A DNA stretch of 64,000 nt. Source: Cacconaster sp033811195. Its GTDB lineage: Bacteria; Bacteroidota; Bacteroidia; Bacteroidales; UBA932. Positions 16,387 to 24,461 of the stretch are shown here, one piece after another (within the stretch, counting starts at the first letter, position 1; each line of letters begins with the position of its first letter). The stretch is from positions 1 to 64,000 of the forward strand of contig JAPXOZ010000010.1 of the NCBI GenBank assembly GCA_033811195.1. Reading direction: 5' to 3'. A program made the translations under genes and the position numbers. The notes beneath the pieces are model-generated. The model ran no database searches and was not told the origin of the DNA. It worked only from the letters and a program-made list of their open reading frames with translations.

Positions 16387-19305
16387 TTAGCGGCGCATAC
16401 TTCCACCGTGTCCCCTACCCATACCTCTACCGGGGCCACCCATACGGCCACCGATGGGTTGGTCACCGAAATTACCGAAACGATAGGTCAGATTTACCAT
16501 CAGATACCTACCCAAAGTATTGTTGCGGGTATCTTGAACGTAGTTATCAGTTGTAGTACGGAAGGTATTTCTGGACTGATTTAGAATATCATAGCATTTG
16601 ATGCTGAGAATCAGATTTTTAAAAATCTGACGGCTGAGCTCAGCATTCCAAACAAGGGTAGGCTCATTGTAGCCCTCTTCATAACCGTAGTAGAAGGTAT
16701 AGGCACAATCTGTAGAAAAATTAAAAATATTGGGAATGTTAGCTATAACATTTGCGTTGACATTGTTGGTCCAGGTAGGTCTGACATTCTCTGCTGTAAT
16801 GGTGTACCACGCCTGCGAGTAGCGTACATTTCCTCCGACAGAGACCTCAAAAATGTCGTCACGATAAACAAACCTAAGATTCTCTGAAAATGACAGGTTC
16901 TGGTACTCATTCTCTTCAAAATTATTCACATTGAGAAATGTTTCGGGATTATCAATGTCAAGCAGTTCGTCTTTGCCGACGAAACTAACTCCCGTAGAGT
17001 AATTTGCATCAAATGATGACATTACGGAGAATTTGCTCTTTGCAATCGGTGAGTTGTATGTTACACTGGCCGTAGATGAGAAGGTGCCCTTATCATTATT
17101 CATTGGAATGGTGTACTGCACACCTTTTTTATCATACCAGCTGGCATTGACAATATTTCTCTGGTTGTAGAAGTTGACCGTGTGAACCATCAGTGAGGAG
17201 AAGGTTTCCATATTGGTCTTACGATACATCATACTGATTCTATGTGAGAATGAAGGGTCGAGATAAGGATTTCCGAGAGTCACTCTCTGAGGGTTGGAGT
17301 TATCGGGTACAGTCTGCAGCTGAGTAACCGAAGGCTGGCTGGTACGTCCCCAGTACCTGAATCGCAACATCTCATAATCACTAAAATTGAAGTCTACCCT
17401 GGCATTAGGTGCCCAGTTGACAACTTTCCGATCGATGGTAGTGGATTTTCCTCCCACCTCAGTAACATTTATAGTCCTGGAAGGTTGTGCTGTCGCACCT
17501 ACGGTAATATTATATTTCTCCTCCTGCTTCATAATATTGATACCGGCTCTCTGCAACATAGATTCATTCGTGATATCATTGGTATATTCATGATTGATTA
17601 TAGCACCAGTCTCAAAATCATCGTAGGTTACCTTATAAGAGTTCCTATAGTTATAATCGTAAGAGTAGGTAGCCTCGGCAAAGAAATTTCTGCCGAGAGG
17701 CTCGGTATAAGAGAGACGGCCACCAACTCCATATGCTTTGGCAGACTGGTGGTAAAATTGATCCACTACGCTGGCATCAGCGAGCACATTATTTCTGTAT
17801 GAGTTGGTCAGAGAGCGGTTAATACCGTCAGTTCTGTTGTTTGAGAGATCGTAATCTATATTAAGCGAGATAGTTCTTCCGGGTTTGCCGAGACGCTGTC
17901 TGAACAGGAGAAAACCTCGTGCGGTCTGGTTGGAGTTTTCGCCGGTAGAGAGACTATATCCGTCGTTGATTTTGGATTTTTGCCCGGAAGAAGAAATATT
18001 ATCTGTTGAAAAATCGGAGCGCTCCTCAAAATTACCATTACCAAAGTTAAATTGAGGCTGTAAAAGAATTGATGTCTGGTCTGAAATCTTCCAGTCTGCA
18101 CGTGCTCCTACCCTATGGCCATAAGAGTTGGTGATATTGTAGCCGTTGTCGATAGCAAAAAGAGATGTACCGTCCTGCTTGAATGTGGTCTTCGCGGTAC
18201 TCTCCTCAACGACTCTTTCATTGCCATTGAACATATAGTTGCCTGACAACTCAGATTTGTTGTCAAATGTCTTACTTCCGTTGAGACCTGCCATATACGA
18301 GGTAGAGATGCCACTGCGACCTCCCCACCCACCGGGCATACCGCCACCACGCATTCCACCACCACGCATGCCCCCACCTCGCATACCTGCCATCATATTC
18401 CCCGCAAGGTCATTAAAGCCGCGGTTATTGGTGTTATTGGCATTGCCTATGAATGCAATATGGTCACTCTCAGAGAATTTGGCTATCATAGAAGCTCCCT
18501 GAAAACGGAAATCATTATCTATTGCCACACCATCATCATCCTTACCGCGAAGATCGCTACCGCCACCTGCCATAAAATTACCAAACCAACCATTCATCAT
18601 TCCCTTCATAACACTGAGGTCTATGATGGTCTCTTCTTCTCCGTCATCAATACCGGTAAACTCCGCTTGCTCTGATTTTCTTTCCACAACTTTCACCTTC
18701 TCGACAATCTTTGCAGGAATGTTTTTGCTGGCAAGCTGAGGATCATCAAGGAAGAAAGTCCTCCCGCCAATGGTAATTTTCTTGATTTCCTTACCATTTG
18801 CCGTAATTGTACCATCTGATGAAACTTCAATTCCCGGGAGACGCTTGAGAATATCCTCAAGAGTCTCGTTATCGGTTACTTTCATCAACCCTATGTTGTG
18901 TTCTATAGTATCCTTCTTAATGACGATAGGGTTGCCGAGGTCGGTCACTGTGGCTCCTTCGAGCAAATGGACATCAACTTCCATTTTCTTCTTTCCCATA
19001 TCAAGGTTGTTATCCACATTAATGCTATCCTGATAAGGAACATATCCCATAAGTTCTCCCTTTATGAGATATTTACCGGGTCTTACGCCTTTGATCTCAG
19101 CAAAACCTTTCTCATTCGTAAGAGCATATTTGTAGGCTTGATCTGAACCATCCGCAGTGAGGGACACTGTCGCGAATTCGACTCCGGCTCCACTTTCAGC
19201 GTCAGTCAGGGTAACCTTTACTGAAAAGCCTCCGCGCTGTGCGCTAAGGAGTGATGGAAAAAGGAGCAAAACTAATGTAGCTACTTTCAAAAGTCTGTGT
19301 CTCAT
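16387..19305 (-). CDS. Outer-membrane beta-barrel protein, TonB-receptor-like
   Basis: 972 residues. Signal peptide (LLKVATLVLLLFPSLLSAQ), a carboxypeptidase-regulatory/CNA-B-like domain (about 25-105), a plug-like region (TVTDLGNPIVIKK, LEDILKRLPGIEV, GRTFFLDDPQ) and a long C-terminal barrel. The order fits the OMP_b-brl_3 family related to TonB-dependent receptors. Two unusual stretches occur: a GGGMR-type repeat near residues 305-330 and a Gly/Met/Arg-rich C-terminal tail after RFGNFGDQP. The last strand does not end in the usual aromatic residue, because the tail is added. No SusD partner lies nearby. The substrate is unknown. Confidence 0.82.
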   Translation of the reverse strand: MRHRLLKVATLVLLLFPSLLSAQRGGFSVKVTLTDAESGAGVEFATVSLTADGSDQAYKYALTNEKGFAEIKGVRPGKYLIKGELMGYVPYQDSINVDNNLDMGKKKMEVDVHLLEGATVTDLGNPIVIKKDTIEHNIGLMKVTDNETLEDILKRLPGIEVSSDGTITANGKEIKKITIGGRTFFLDDPQLASKNIPAKIVEKVKVVERKSEQAEFTGIDDGEEETIIDLSVMKGMMNGWFGNFMAGGGSDLRGKDDDGVAIDNDFRFQGASMIAKFSESDHIAFIGNANNTNNRGFNDLAGNMMAGMRGGGMRGGGMRGGGMPGGWGGRSGISTSYMAGLNGSKTFDNKSELSGNYMFNGNERVVEESTAKTTFKQDGTSLFAIDNGYNITNSYGHRVGARADWKISDQTSILLQPQFNFGNGNFEERSDFSTDNISSSGQKSKINDGYSLSTGENSNQTARGFLLFRQRLGKPGRTISLNIDYDLSNNRTDGINRSLTNSYRNNVLADASVVDQFYHQSAKAYGVGGRLSYTEPLGRNFFAEATYSYDYNYRNSYKVTYDDFETGAIINHEYTNDITNESMLQRAGINIMKQEEKYNITVGATAQPSRTINVTEVGGKSTTIDRKVVNWAPNARVDFNFSDYEMLRFRYWGRTSQPSVTQLQTVPDNSNPQRVTLGNPYLDPSFSHRISMMYRKTNMETFSSLMVHTVNFYNQRNIVNASWYDKKGVQYTIPMNNDKGTFSSTASVTYNSPIAKSKFSVMSSFDANYSTGVSFVGKDELLDIDNPETFLNVNNFEENEYQNLSFSENLRFVYRDDIFEVSVGGNVRYSQAWYTITAENVRPTWTNNVNANVIANIPNIFNFSTDCAYTFYYGYEEGYNEPTLVWNAELSRQIFKNLILSIKCYDILNQSRNTFRTTTDNYVQDTRNNTLGRYLMVNLTYRFGNFGDQPIGGRMGGPGRGMGRGHGGSMRR
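18335..18394 (-). repeat. 15-base tandem repeat coding GGGMR units
   Basis: About four imperfect 15-base units inside the barrel gene encode MAGMR, GGGMR, GGGMR and GGGMP. In-frame changes in unit number would alter a flexible loop between plug and barrel. Confidence 0.7.
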
Positions 19306-19395
19306 ATAGTGGTATGTTTTTACAAATCTTATCCAAGAAAGATTATCAACTTGTTATTTTAGACTTTAAAAACGGAGAAAGGTTAAATTCGGAGA

Positions 19396-19965
19396 TCACT
19401 TTTTTACCCTTGACGGATGTGCATCTATAAAGGATTTCCAGGTTGAAGAGGCAGAAACATCTACAAGCGGGTTTGTTAGCTGGTAGAAATGGCACATAGC
19501 GATGGCAAGGGCATCCGAGGCATCCAGAAATGAACTTTCCATATTTATTCCTAGAGTTTTTTCCATCAGAATCCTAACCTGTTCCTTTGAAGCATCTCCA
19601 CGACCCGTTATTGCCATTTTGACCTTTCTGGGGGCGTATTCAAAAACGGGAATGCCGCGATGGAGTGCCGCCGAAATAGCGGAACCCTGAGCACGACCGA
19701 GTTTGAGCATAACCTGTGGATTCTTGCCGTAGAATGGAGCCTCGATTGCCAGATCATCAGGGGCATACGTATCCATAAGTTCTCCTATTTCCATAAATAT
19801 GCGTCTGAGCTTGAGAAAATGATCCTTCTCCTTGCGTAGGTCAATCACCCCCATATCTACGTAATGTACCTTCTTCTTGTCAACCAGAATAACCCCATAG
19901 CCCAAAATAGAGGTACCTGGGTCAACTCCCATAATAATTCGTTGTGGATTTTCACTCTGTGTCAT
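19396..19965 (-). CDS. ruvC: Crossover junction endodeoxyribonuclease RuvC
   Basis: 189 residues. The four acidic active-site positions are visible: D15 in MGVDPGTSILGYG, the Glu of LAIEAPFYGKNPQ, and the two Asp of LDASDALAIAMCH. RuvC cuts Holliday junctions during recombinational repair, with RuvAB. Its start codon shares one base with the serS stop (TAATG), so the two are co-transcribed. The order serS-ruvC is unusual functionally and probably reflects only compact packing. Confidence 0.94.
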   Translation of the reverse strand: MTQSENPQRIIMGVDPGTSILGYGVILVDKKKVHYVDMGVIDLRKEKDHFLKLRRIFMEIGELMDTYAPDDLAIEAPFYGKNPQVMLKLGRAQGSAISAALHRGIPVFEYAPRKVKMAITGRGDASKEQVRILMEKTLGINMESSFLDASDALAIAMCHFYQLTNPLVDVSASSTWKSFIDAHPSRVKK

Positions 19966-21239
19966 TATCCTATGATGTCGAAACCTGTGTATTTACGCAA
20001 CACTTCAGGCACTACAATCTTGCCATCAGGGGTTTGGTTGTTCTCGATAATAGCGGCAAGTATCCTCGGTAAAGCAAGAGCACTACCATTGAGAGTATGA
20101 GCAAGCTGCGATTTACCATCTTCATCCTTATACCTTAGTTTCAGACGATTTGACTGGTAGGACTCAAAATTGGAAACCGAACTTACTTCAAGCCATCTCT
20201 GCTGTGCCGCTGACCACACCTCAAAATCGTAGGTTAAGGCAGAGGTGAAGCCCATATCTCCACCGCAAAGCCTCACAATCCTATAAGGAAGATCTAGCTC
20301 TTGTACCAAAGATTCTACATGGACCACCATCTCATCAAGCGCAGCATAGGAATTTTCCGGATGCTCAATGCGTACAATTTCTACTTTATCAAACTGGTGC
20401 AGACGATTTAGACCCCTCACATCCTTTCCATAAGATCCAGCTTCGCGACGCCAGCAAGGAGTATATGCAGTTATTTTAATGGGAAAATCGGAATCCTGTA
20501 GGATGACATCTCGGTATATATTTGTCAGAGGGACCTCAGCAGTAGGAATCAGATAGAAACCATCAATTGTGATGTGGTACATTTGACCCTCCTTGTCAGG
20601 AAGCTGTCCCGTGCCGAAGCCGGAATCTTCGTTGACAATATAAGGGGGCTGGTACTCCACATAGCCCGCAGCTGTATTACGTTCAAGGAAATAGGCGATC
20701 AATGCTCTCTGAATTCTGGCACCCGCACCTTTGTAAAGGGGAAATCCTGCACCCGTAAGCTTTACTCCAAGGTCAAAATCTATAATATCCAACTCCTTGA
20801 CCAACTCCCAATGAGGTTTGGAGGTCTCTCCCAAATCCGGCATAACACCTCCCTGGCGCACAATCACATTATCCTCCGCCGTAAGACCCTCCGGAACTAG
20901 CGTGGAGGGAAGGTTGGGTAGAAGTACCAGCCGGTCATCCTGTTCCTGCTGTGCATTGACCATCTCTTTTTCAAGAGCTCCGGAGCGCTCCTTAAGAGAA
21001 GCCACCTCCAGTTTGATACGGTCTGCCTCATCACGTTGTCCTTCTTTCATGAGTTTGCCAATTTCAGATGCTTTAATCTTCTGCTGTGCAAGGCAGGAAT
21101 CCAATTCTTGCTGTGCCGAACGACGTTTTTTATCAAGTTCAATGATATCGTAAACAATCTCTTTCGCATCGAAATGCTTGACTGCAAGGCGCTTAATTAC
21201 AAATTCGGGCTGCTCTCTTAGAAGTTTTAATGTCAACAT
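19965..21239 (-). CDS. serS: Seryl-tRNA synthetase
   Basis: 424 residues from the ATG at 21239 (MLTLKLLREQPEFVIKRL), the usual SerRS N-terminus; an in-frame start 42 bases further upstream would add a non-conserved extension. The N-terminal coiled-coil arm (about 30-105), which grips the long variable arm of tRNA-Ser, is followed by the class II catalytic core (CWRREAGSYGKD, HQFDKVEIV, and the LNGSALALPR motif 3 region). It charges tRNA-Ser, such as the tRNA-Ser(GGA) at 47.7 kb. Confidence 0.95.
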   Translation of the reverse strand: MLTLKLLREQPEFVIKRLAVKHFDAKEIVYDIIELDKKRRSAQQELDSCLAQQKIKASEIGKLMKEGQRDEADRIKLEVASLKERSGALEKEMVNAQQEQDDRLVLLPNLPSTLVPEGLTAEDNVIVRQGGVMPDLGETSKPHWELVKELDIIDFDLGVKLTGAGFPLYKGAGARIQRALIAYFLERNTAAGYVEYQPPYIVNEDSGFGTGQLPDKEGQMYHITIDGFYLIPTAEVPLTNIYRDVILQDSDFPIKITAYTPCWRREAGSYGKDVRGLNRLHQFDKVEIVRIEHPENSYAALDEMVVHVESLVQELDLPYRIVRLCGGDMGFTSALTYDFEVWSAAQQRWLEVSSVSNFESYQSNRLKLRYKDEDGKSQLAHTLNGSALALPRILAAIIENNQTPDGKIVVPEVLRKYTGFDIIG

Positions 21240-21273
21240 AAATTCATGATTTGGTATGCAAAGGTATAAAAAA

Positions 21274-21300
21274 AGAGCCACTTCTACACGAAGCGGCTCT
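21274..21300 (-). terminator. Terminator of the rplU-rpmA operon
   Basis: 11-bp stem around a five-base loop, followed on the minus strand by TTTTTTTATACC. The one imperfect pair is G-U in the minus-strand RNA, which supports use in that direction. Confidence 0.85.
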
Positions 21301-21322
21301 ATTTTTCGATGGTGGTCCCTCT

Positions 21323-21580
21323 TTACGCGAAGGGGAGCACCGATACGTAAGACTTATTGTTAGCCTTTTTCTTGAAAACAACAGTACCGTCAATCAAAGC
21401 GAAAAGAGTATGGTCTTTACCCATTCCAACATTTTCACCGGGATTGTGAACTGTTCCTCTCTGGCGAACTAGGATATTGCCAGCTCTGGCACTCTGTCCA
21501 CCGAACAATTTAACGCCCAAGCGTTTGCTGTGTGATTCGCGGCCGTTTTTAGAACTACCGACACCTTTTTTGTGAGCCAT
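21323..21580 (-). CDS. rpmA: Large ribosomal subunit protein bL27
   Basis: 85 residues, opening MAHKKGVGSSKNGRESHSKR and continuing with LGVKLFGGQSARAGNILVRQ. The N-terminus begins directly with the mature AHKK sequence and lacks the cleaved extension found in Firmicutes; this tail reaches the peptidyl-transferase centre. It follows rplU by 17 bases in the classic L21-L27 operon and is closed by a strong terminator. Confidence 0.97.
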   Translation of the reverse strand: MAHKKGVGSSKNGRESHSKRLGVKLFGGQSARAGNILVRQRGTVHNPGENVGMGKDHTLFALIDGTVVFKKKANNKSYVSVLPFA

Positions 21581-21597
21581 AATCTAATACGTTTTAA

Positions 21598-21906
21598 TTA
21601 AGCGATTGTTTCAATTTGAATTTGTGTCAAATATTGGCGATGGCCATTTTTCTTCTGATAACCTTTGCGGCGTTTCTTTTTGAAAACGATAACCTTATCA
21701 CCTTTGAGATGGTCGAGAACGGTAGCTTTCACAACCGCACCTTCCACATAAGGTGCACCAACTTTGACATCACCATCATTGTCAGTCAATAATACTTTAT
21801 CAAAGTCAACAGAGGCACCGACATCAGCCGCAAGGCGGTGAACGAAGATTTTCTTGCCTGCCTCAACTTTGAACTGCTGTCCTGCAATATCTACAATTGC
21901 GTACAT
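21598..21906 (-). CDS. rplU: Large ribosomal subunit protein bL21
   Basis: 102 residues, full length: MYAIVDIAGQQFKVEAGKK at the start and the conserved KKKRRKGYQKKNGHRQYLT near the end. It binds 23S rRNA. It is the first gene of the rplU-rpmA operon, with a full consensus promoter about 95 bases upstream and an AT-rich leader. Confidence 0.97.
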   Translation of the reverse strand: MYAIVDIAGQQFKVEAGKKIFVHRLAADVGASVDFDKVLLTDNDGDVKVGAPYVEGAVVKATVLDHLKGDKVIVFKKKRRKGYQKKNGHRQYLTQIQIETIA

Positions 21907-22001
21907 AAAATAAATTTTAAAAATTTATAACCGTAAGCGGACACAACTTAAGTATCTCTTATTCAGTAGCTTAACGGTTGCCTATCAACATTTTCGGACT
22001 G

Positions 22002-22032
22002 CAAATATAACAATTTTGACAATTACTACAAA
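22002..22032 (-). promoter_or_regulatory. Full consensus promoter of rplU-rpmA
   Basis: Minus strand TTTG (22029-22032), 19 bases, TATATTTG (22002-22009). The leader of about 95 bases before rplU is long enough to hold a control structure, but I see no clear fold. Confidence 0.8.
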
Positions 22033-22123
22033 AAATTCGACAATTACTACATTTTTTTTTGCCAAATAGTACCCTATTGACTATGTTTGTAACATATTTG
22101 TGATTATAACCTTTGTGCTACAA

Positions 22124-23182
22124 ATGAACCTGCCTTTTAATTACGACCGCATTGCAGAAAAATACGACATAATTGGACGAACAGCTGAGGCAGATCTCTT
22201 TTTCAAGAGTATCTGCGATAGGAAACGGAGCGTTGCCATCTATGGCCCACCCAAAAGTGGCAAGGAGTCATTCATAAGATACTCACTCGATGCTCTCGAA
22301 TCCCACGGGCAGAATTTCATTCTCTGTGAGCTGGACCTCTTCAACATCCGCACGATAGAAGATTTTATCTCACTTTTTAAGGAGAAGATGCTGAAATGTT
22401 ACAACGACATTCACTACAATGCAATACTTCCTTTTGAAATCCACGTAGACTCGCTGGACGCACGTAAAATCCTTAACCTTCCGGAGATCCTTGCCACCGA
22501 TGCAGGTAAGATGGTCATAATCTATTTCAAGGAGTTCCAGAACCTTTTACAGTGCGGCAATGATGAAATTGAGCTGGATGACTTAGACAAAATCTGGTCA
22601 AAACAAACCAATGTACGCTACATTTTTAGCGGATCATTTGTCAACCAGATGAAATATATATTCGAGGAGAAGAAATATTTCTACTATATGTGCGACGTGA
22701 TCCCTCTTGAAAAGCTTAAGAAAAAAGAGTGCATAGACTACATCGTACGCTCATTCCAGAGGCTGGGCAGAGTAATTCAGGAAGAGCAAGCCGGTACCAT
22801 CTACCAACTTGCAGACGGCAATATCTGGTATATAAAGCACCTCTGTTCAATCTGCATGTCCATGCCGATAGGTTATGTCAATAATACAATCATCAAACAG
22901 GCTACCGAGACTCTTATTTCACTACATTCTCCCCGGTTTATGCAGACAATGATGGATCTGACCCCTAATCAGATCAATTTTCTCAAGGCGGTTGTAGACG
23001 GGGCGCAGCGATTCAGCAGCCAGGAGATTCTAGAAGGATATCGCCTTAACTCTTCTGCCAATGTTTTCCGTCTGAAAGATGCACTCAAAAAGAAGGAAGT
23101 GCTGACATTTGATAAGGAAGACAACGCCATCATACTGGATACCCTATTTGCTCATTGGCTAAAAAATACCTATTTTAAATAG
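22124..23182 (+). CDS. AAA-type ATPase with C-terminal winged helix
   Basis: 352 residues from the ATG at 22124; an in-frame GTG at 22100 is within the likely promoter. Walker A is GPPKSGKES (41-49) after a short linker (YDIIGRTAEADLFF) typical of the archaeal-type ATPase (STAND/AAA) group; the Walker B-like region is KMVIIYFKEFQNLL. FSGSFVNQM is a sensor-like strand. The last 80 residues look like a winged helix (LTPNQINFLKAV, SQEILEGYRL). Such proteins are common in Bacteroidota and their role is mostly unknown. It is the first gene of a run with the sirtuin, ubiX and a phosphoesterase gene. Confidence 0.75.
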   Translation: MNLPFNYDRIAEKYDIIGRTAEADLFFKSICDRKRSVAIYGPPKSGKESFIRYSLDALESHGQNFILCELDLFNIRTIEDFISLFKEKMLKCYNDIHYNAILPFEIHVDSLDARKILNLPEILATDAGKMVIIYFKEFQNLLQCGNDEIELDDLDKIWSKQTNVRYIFSGSFVNQMKYIFEEKKYFYYMCDVIPLEKLKKKECIDYIVRSFQRLGRVIQEEQAGTIYQLADGNIWYIKHLCSICMSMPIGYVNNTIIKQATETLISLHSPRFMQTMMDLTPNQINFLKAVVDGAQRFSSQEILEGYRLNSSANVFRLKDALKKKEVLTFDKEDNAIILDTLFAHWLKNTYFK

Positions 23183-23193
23183 AAACTTTGATT

Positions 23194-23880
23194 ATGAAAA
23201 AAATAGTATTTCTGACAGGCGCAGGCATCAGCGCCGAAAGTGGCATAAAAACATTTCGTGACAGCGACGGATTATGGGAAAATCACAGGGTGGAGGATGT
23301 TGCTTCCATCGAAGGATGGTATCGCAACCCTAAACTGGTAATAGACTTCTATAACGAACGCCGAAGACAACTCGAAACTGTAAAACCCAACCGTGCACAC
23401 GAGATTATCGCGGAGTTGGAGAAACATTTCGACGTAACGGTTATAACCCAAAATGTAGACAATCTACATGAGAGAGCCGGCAGTACCGATATAATACATC
23501 TCCATGGCGAACTTACCAAAATCCGTCCCGTGGATGGAGATGATATGGATGCGATAGATATTGGTTACTCAGATTTAAGCATCAATGATAAGGATAGCCG
23601 CGGAGTGCAATTACGCCCGCATATAGTATGGTTTGGAGAGGCAGTACCGATGATAGAAAAAGCAGTCAGAGTTGTCTCCAGAGCTGATGTTTTGGTAATT
23701 GTAGGCACCTCAATGGTTGTTTATCCTGCTGCAGGACTGATTCATTACGCACCTGCAGGCATACCTATCTATCTGATAGACCCTAAACCTTCCGGACTTC
23801 ACCATGCAAGACTTAAGCAGTTTATAGAGAAGGCCACAACCGGTATGGAAAAACTCAAAAAAGAGCTTCTGAATGAGTAA
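23194..23880 (+). CDS. cobB: NAD-dependent protein deacylase, sirtuin (zinc ligands absent)
   Basis: 228 residues from the ATG at 23194. The NAD site is intact: GAGISAESG (9-17), FRDSDGLWENHRVED, QNVDNLHE (86-93) and catalytic H104 in HLHGE. Y53 and R56 in FYNERR match the Tyr-x-x-Arg of SIRT5/CobB-type desuccinylases. The zinc module normally has four Cys between HGE and LRPHIVWFGE; this stretch has none. It should remove acyl groups from lysines using NAD. It overlaps ubiX by eight bases. Confidence 0.87.
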   Translation: MKKIVFLTGAGISAESGIKTFRDSDGLWENHRVEDVASIEGWYRNPKLVIDFYNERRRQLETVKPNRAHEIIAELEKHFDVTVITQNVDNLHERAGSTDIIHLHGELTKIRPVDGDDMDAIDIGYSDLSINDKDSRGVQLRPHIVWFGEAVPMIEKAVRVVSRADVLVIVGTSMVVYPAAGLIHYAPAGIPIYLIDPKPSGLHHARLKQFIEKATTGMEKLKKELLNE

Positions 23881-24457
23881 TAAGAGGCAGATAGTACTCG
23901 GTATTACGGGTGCCAGCGGAGCAATCTATGCTGAACGCTATATACGCGGATGTGCCCAACTGCCGGATATTTCGCTTAGCGTTATATTCACCGAGACTGC
24001 ACGCAATATATGGTTACGGGAACTAAGATATGACCCCCAAGAGCTAATATCCGAATGCGGAGCTTCTATACTGTCAAATGAGAACTTCGACGCCCCTTTT
24101 TGCTCAGGATCAGCTGCAGCAGATACACTGCTAATACTCCCCTGCTCTATGGGAGCACTCGCTAGAATAGCCGGAGGACTCGCCTCGGATGCCATCTCCA
24201 GGATTGCAGATGTGCAACTCAAAGAAAGAAGAGAGCTGATCCTTGTTCCGCGTGAAACTCCCTTGAACCTCATCCACCTTCACAATATGAAGCTTCTGAC
24301 TCAGGCTGGTGCAGTAATATGCCCAGCCTCGCCCTCTTTTTATCACAATCCGGCCACTATTGAAGACCTTGCGGACTCATTTGTCGGCAGATTGCTCCAT
24401 ATGACCGGAGTCAGACCGCTGGAAAAGAAATACCAATGGAATAATAATCAGGAATAA
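23873..24457 (+). CDS. ubiX: UbiX-family flavin prenyltransferase
   Basis: 194 residues. GITGASGAIYAER at 10-22 and the later CSMGALARIAGGLASD and LVPRETPLNLIHLHNM motifs are diagnostic. UbiX joins a dimethylallyl group to FMN to make the prenyl-FMN cofactor of UbiD-type decarboxylases. With mqnE in the window, a role in futalosine-pathway decarboxylation is a reasonable inference; no ubiD homologue is seen here. It starts eight bases inside the sirtuin gene and ends four bases before the next gene, implying one transcript. Confidence 0.9.
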   Translation: MSNKRQIVLGITGASGAIYAERYIRGCAQLPDISLSVIFTETARNIWLRELRYDPQELISECGASILSNENFDAPFCSGSAAADTLLILPCSMGALARIAGGLASDAISRIADVQLKERRELILVPRETPLNLIHLHNMKLLTQAGAVICPASPSFYHNPATIEDLADSFVGRLLHMTGVRPLEKKYQWNNNQE

Positions 24458-24461
24458 TAAT

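Noticed and set aside
21907..22001. Ribosomal-protein leader (autoregulatory RNA) before rplU
   Set aside because: The leader is AT-rich and no stable or recognisable fold could be drawn by eye.
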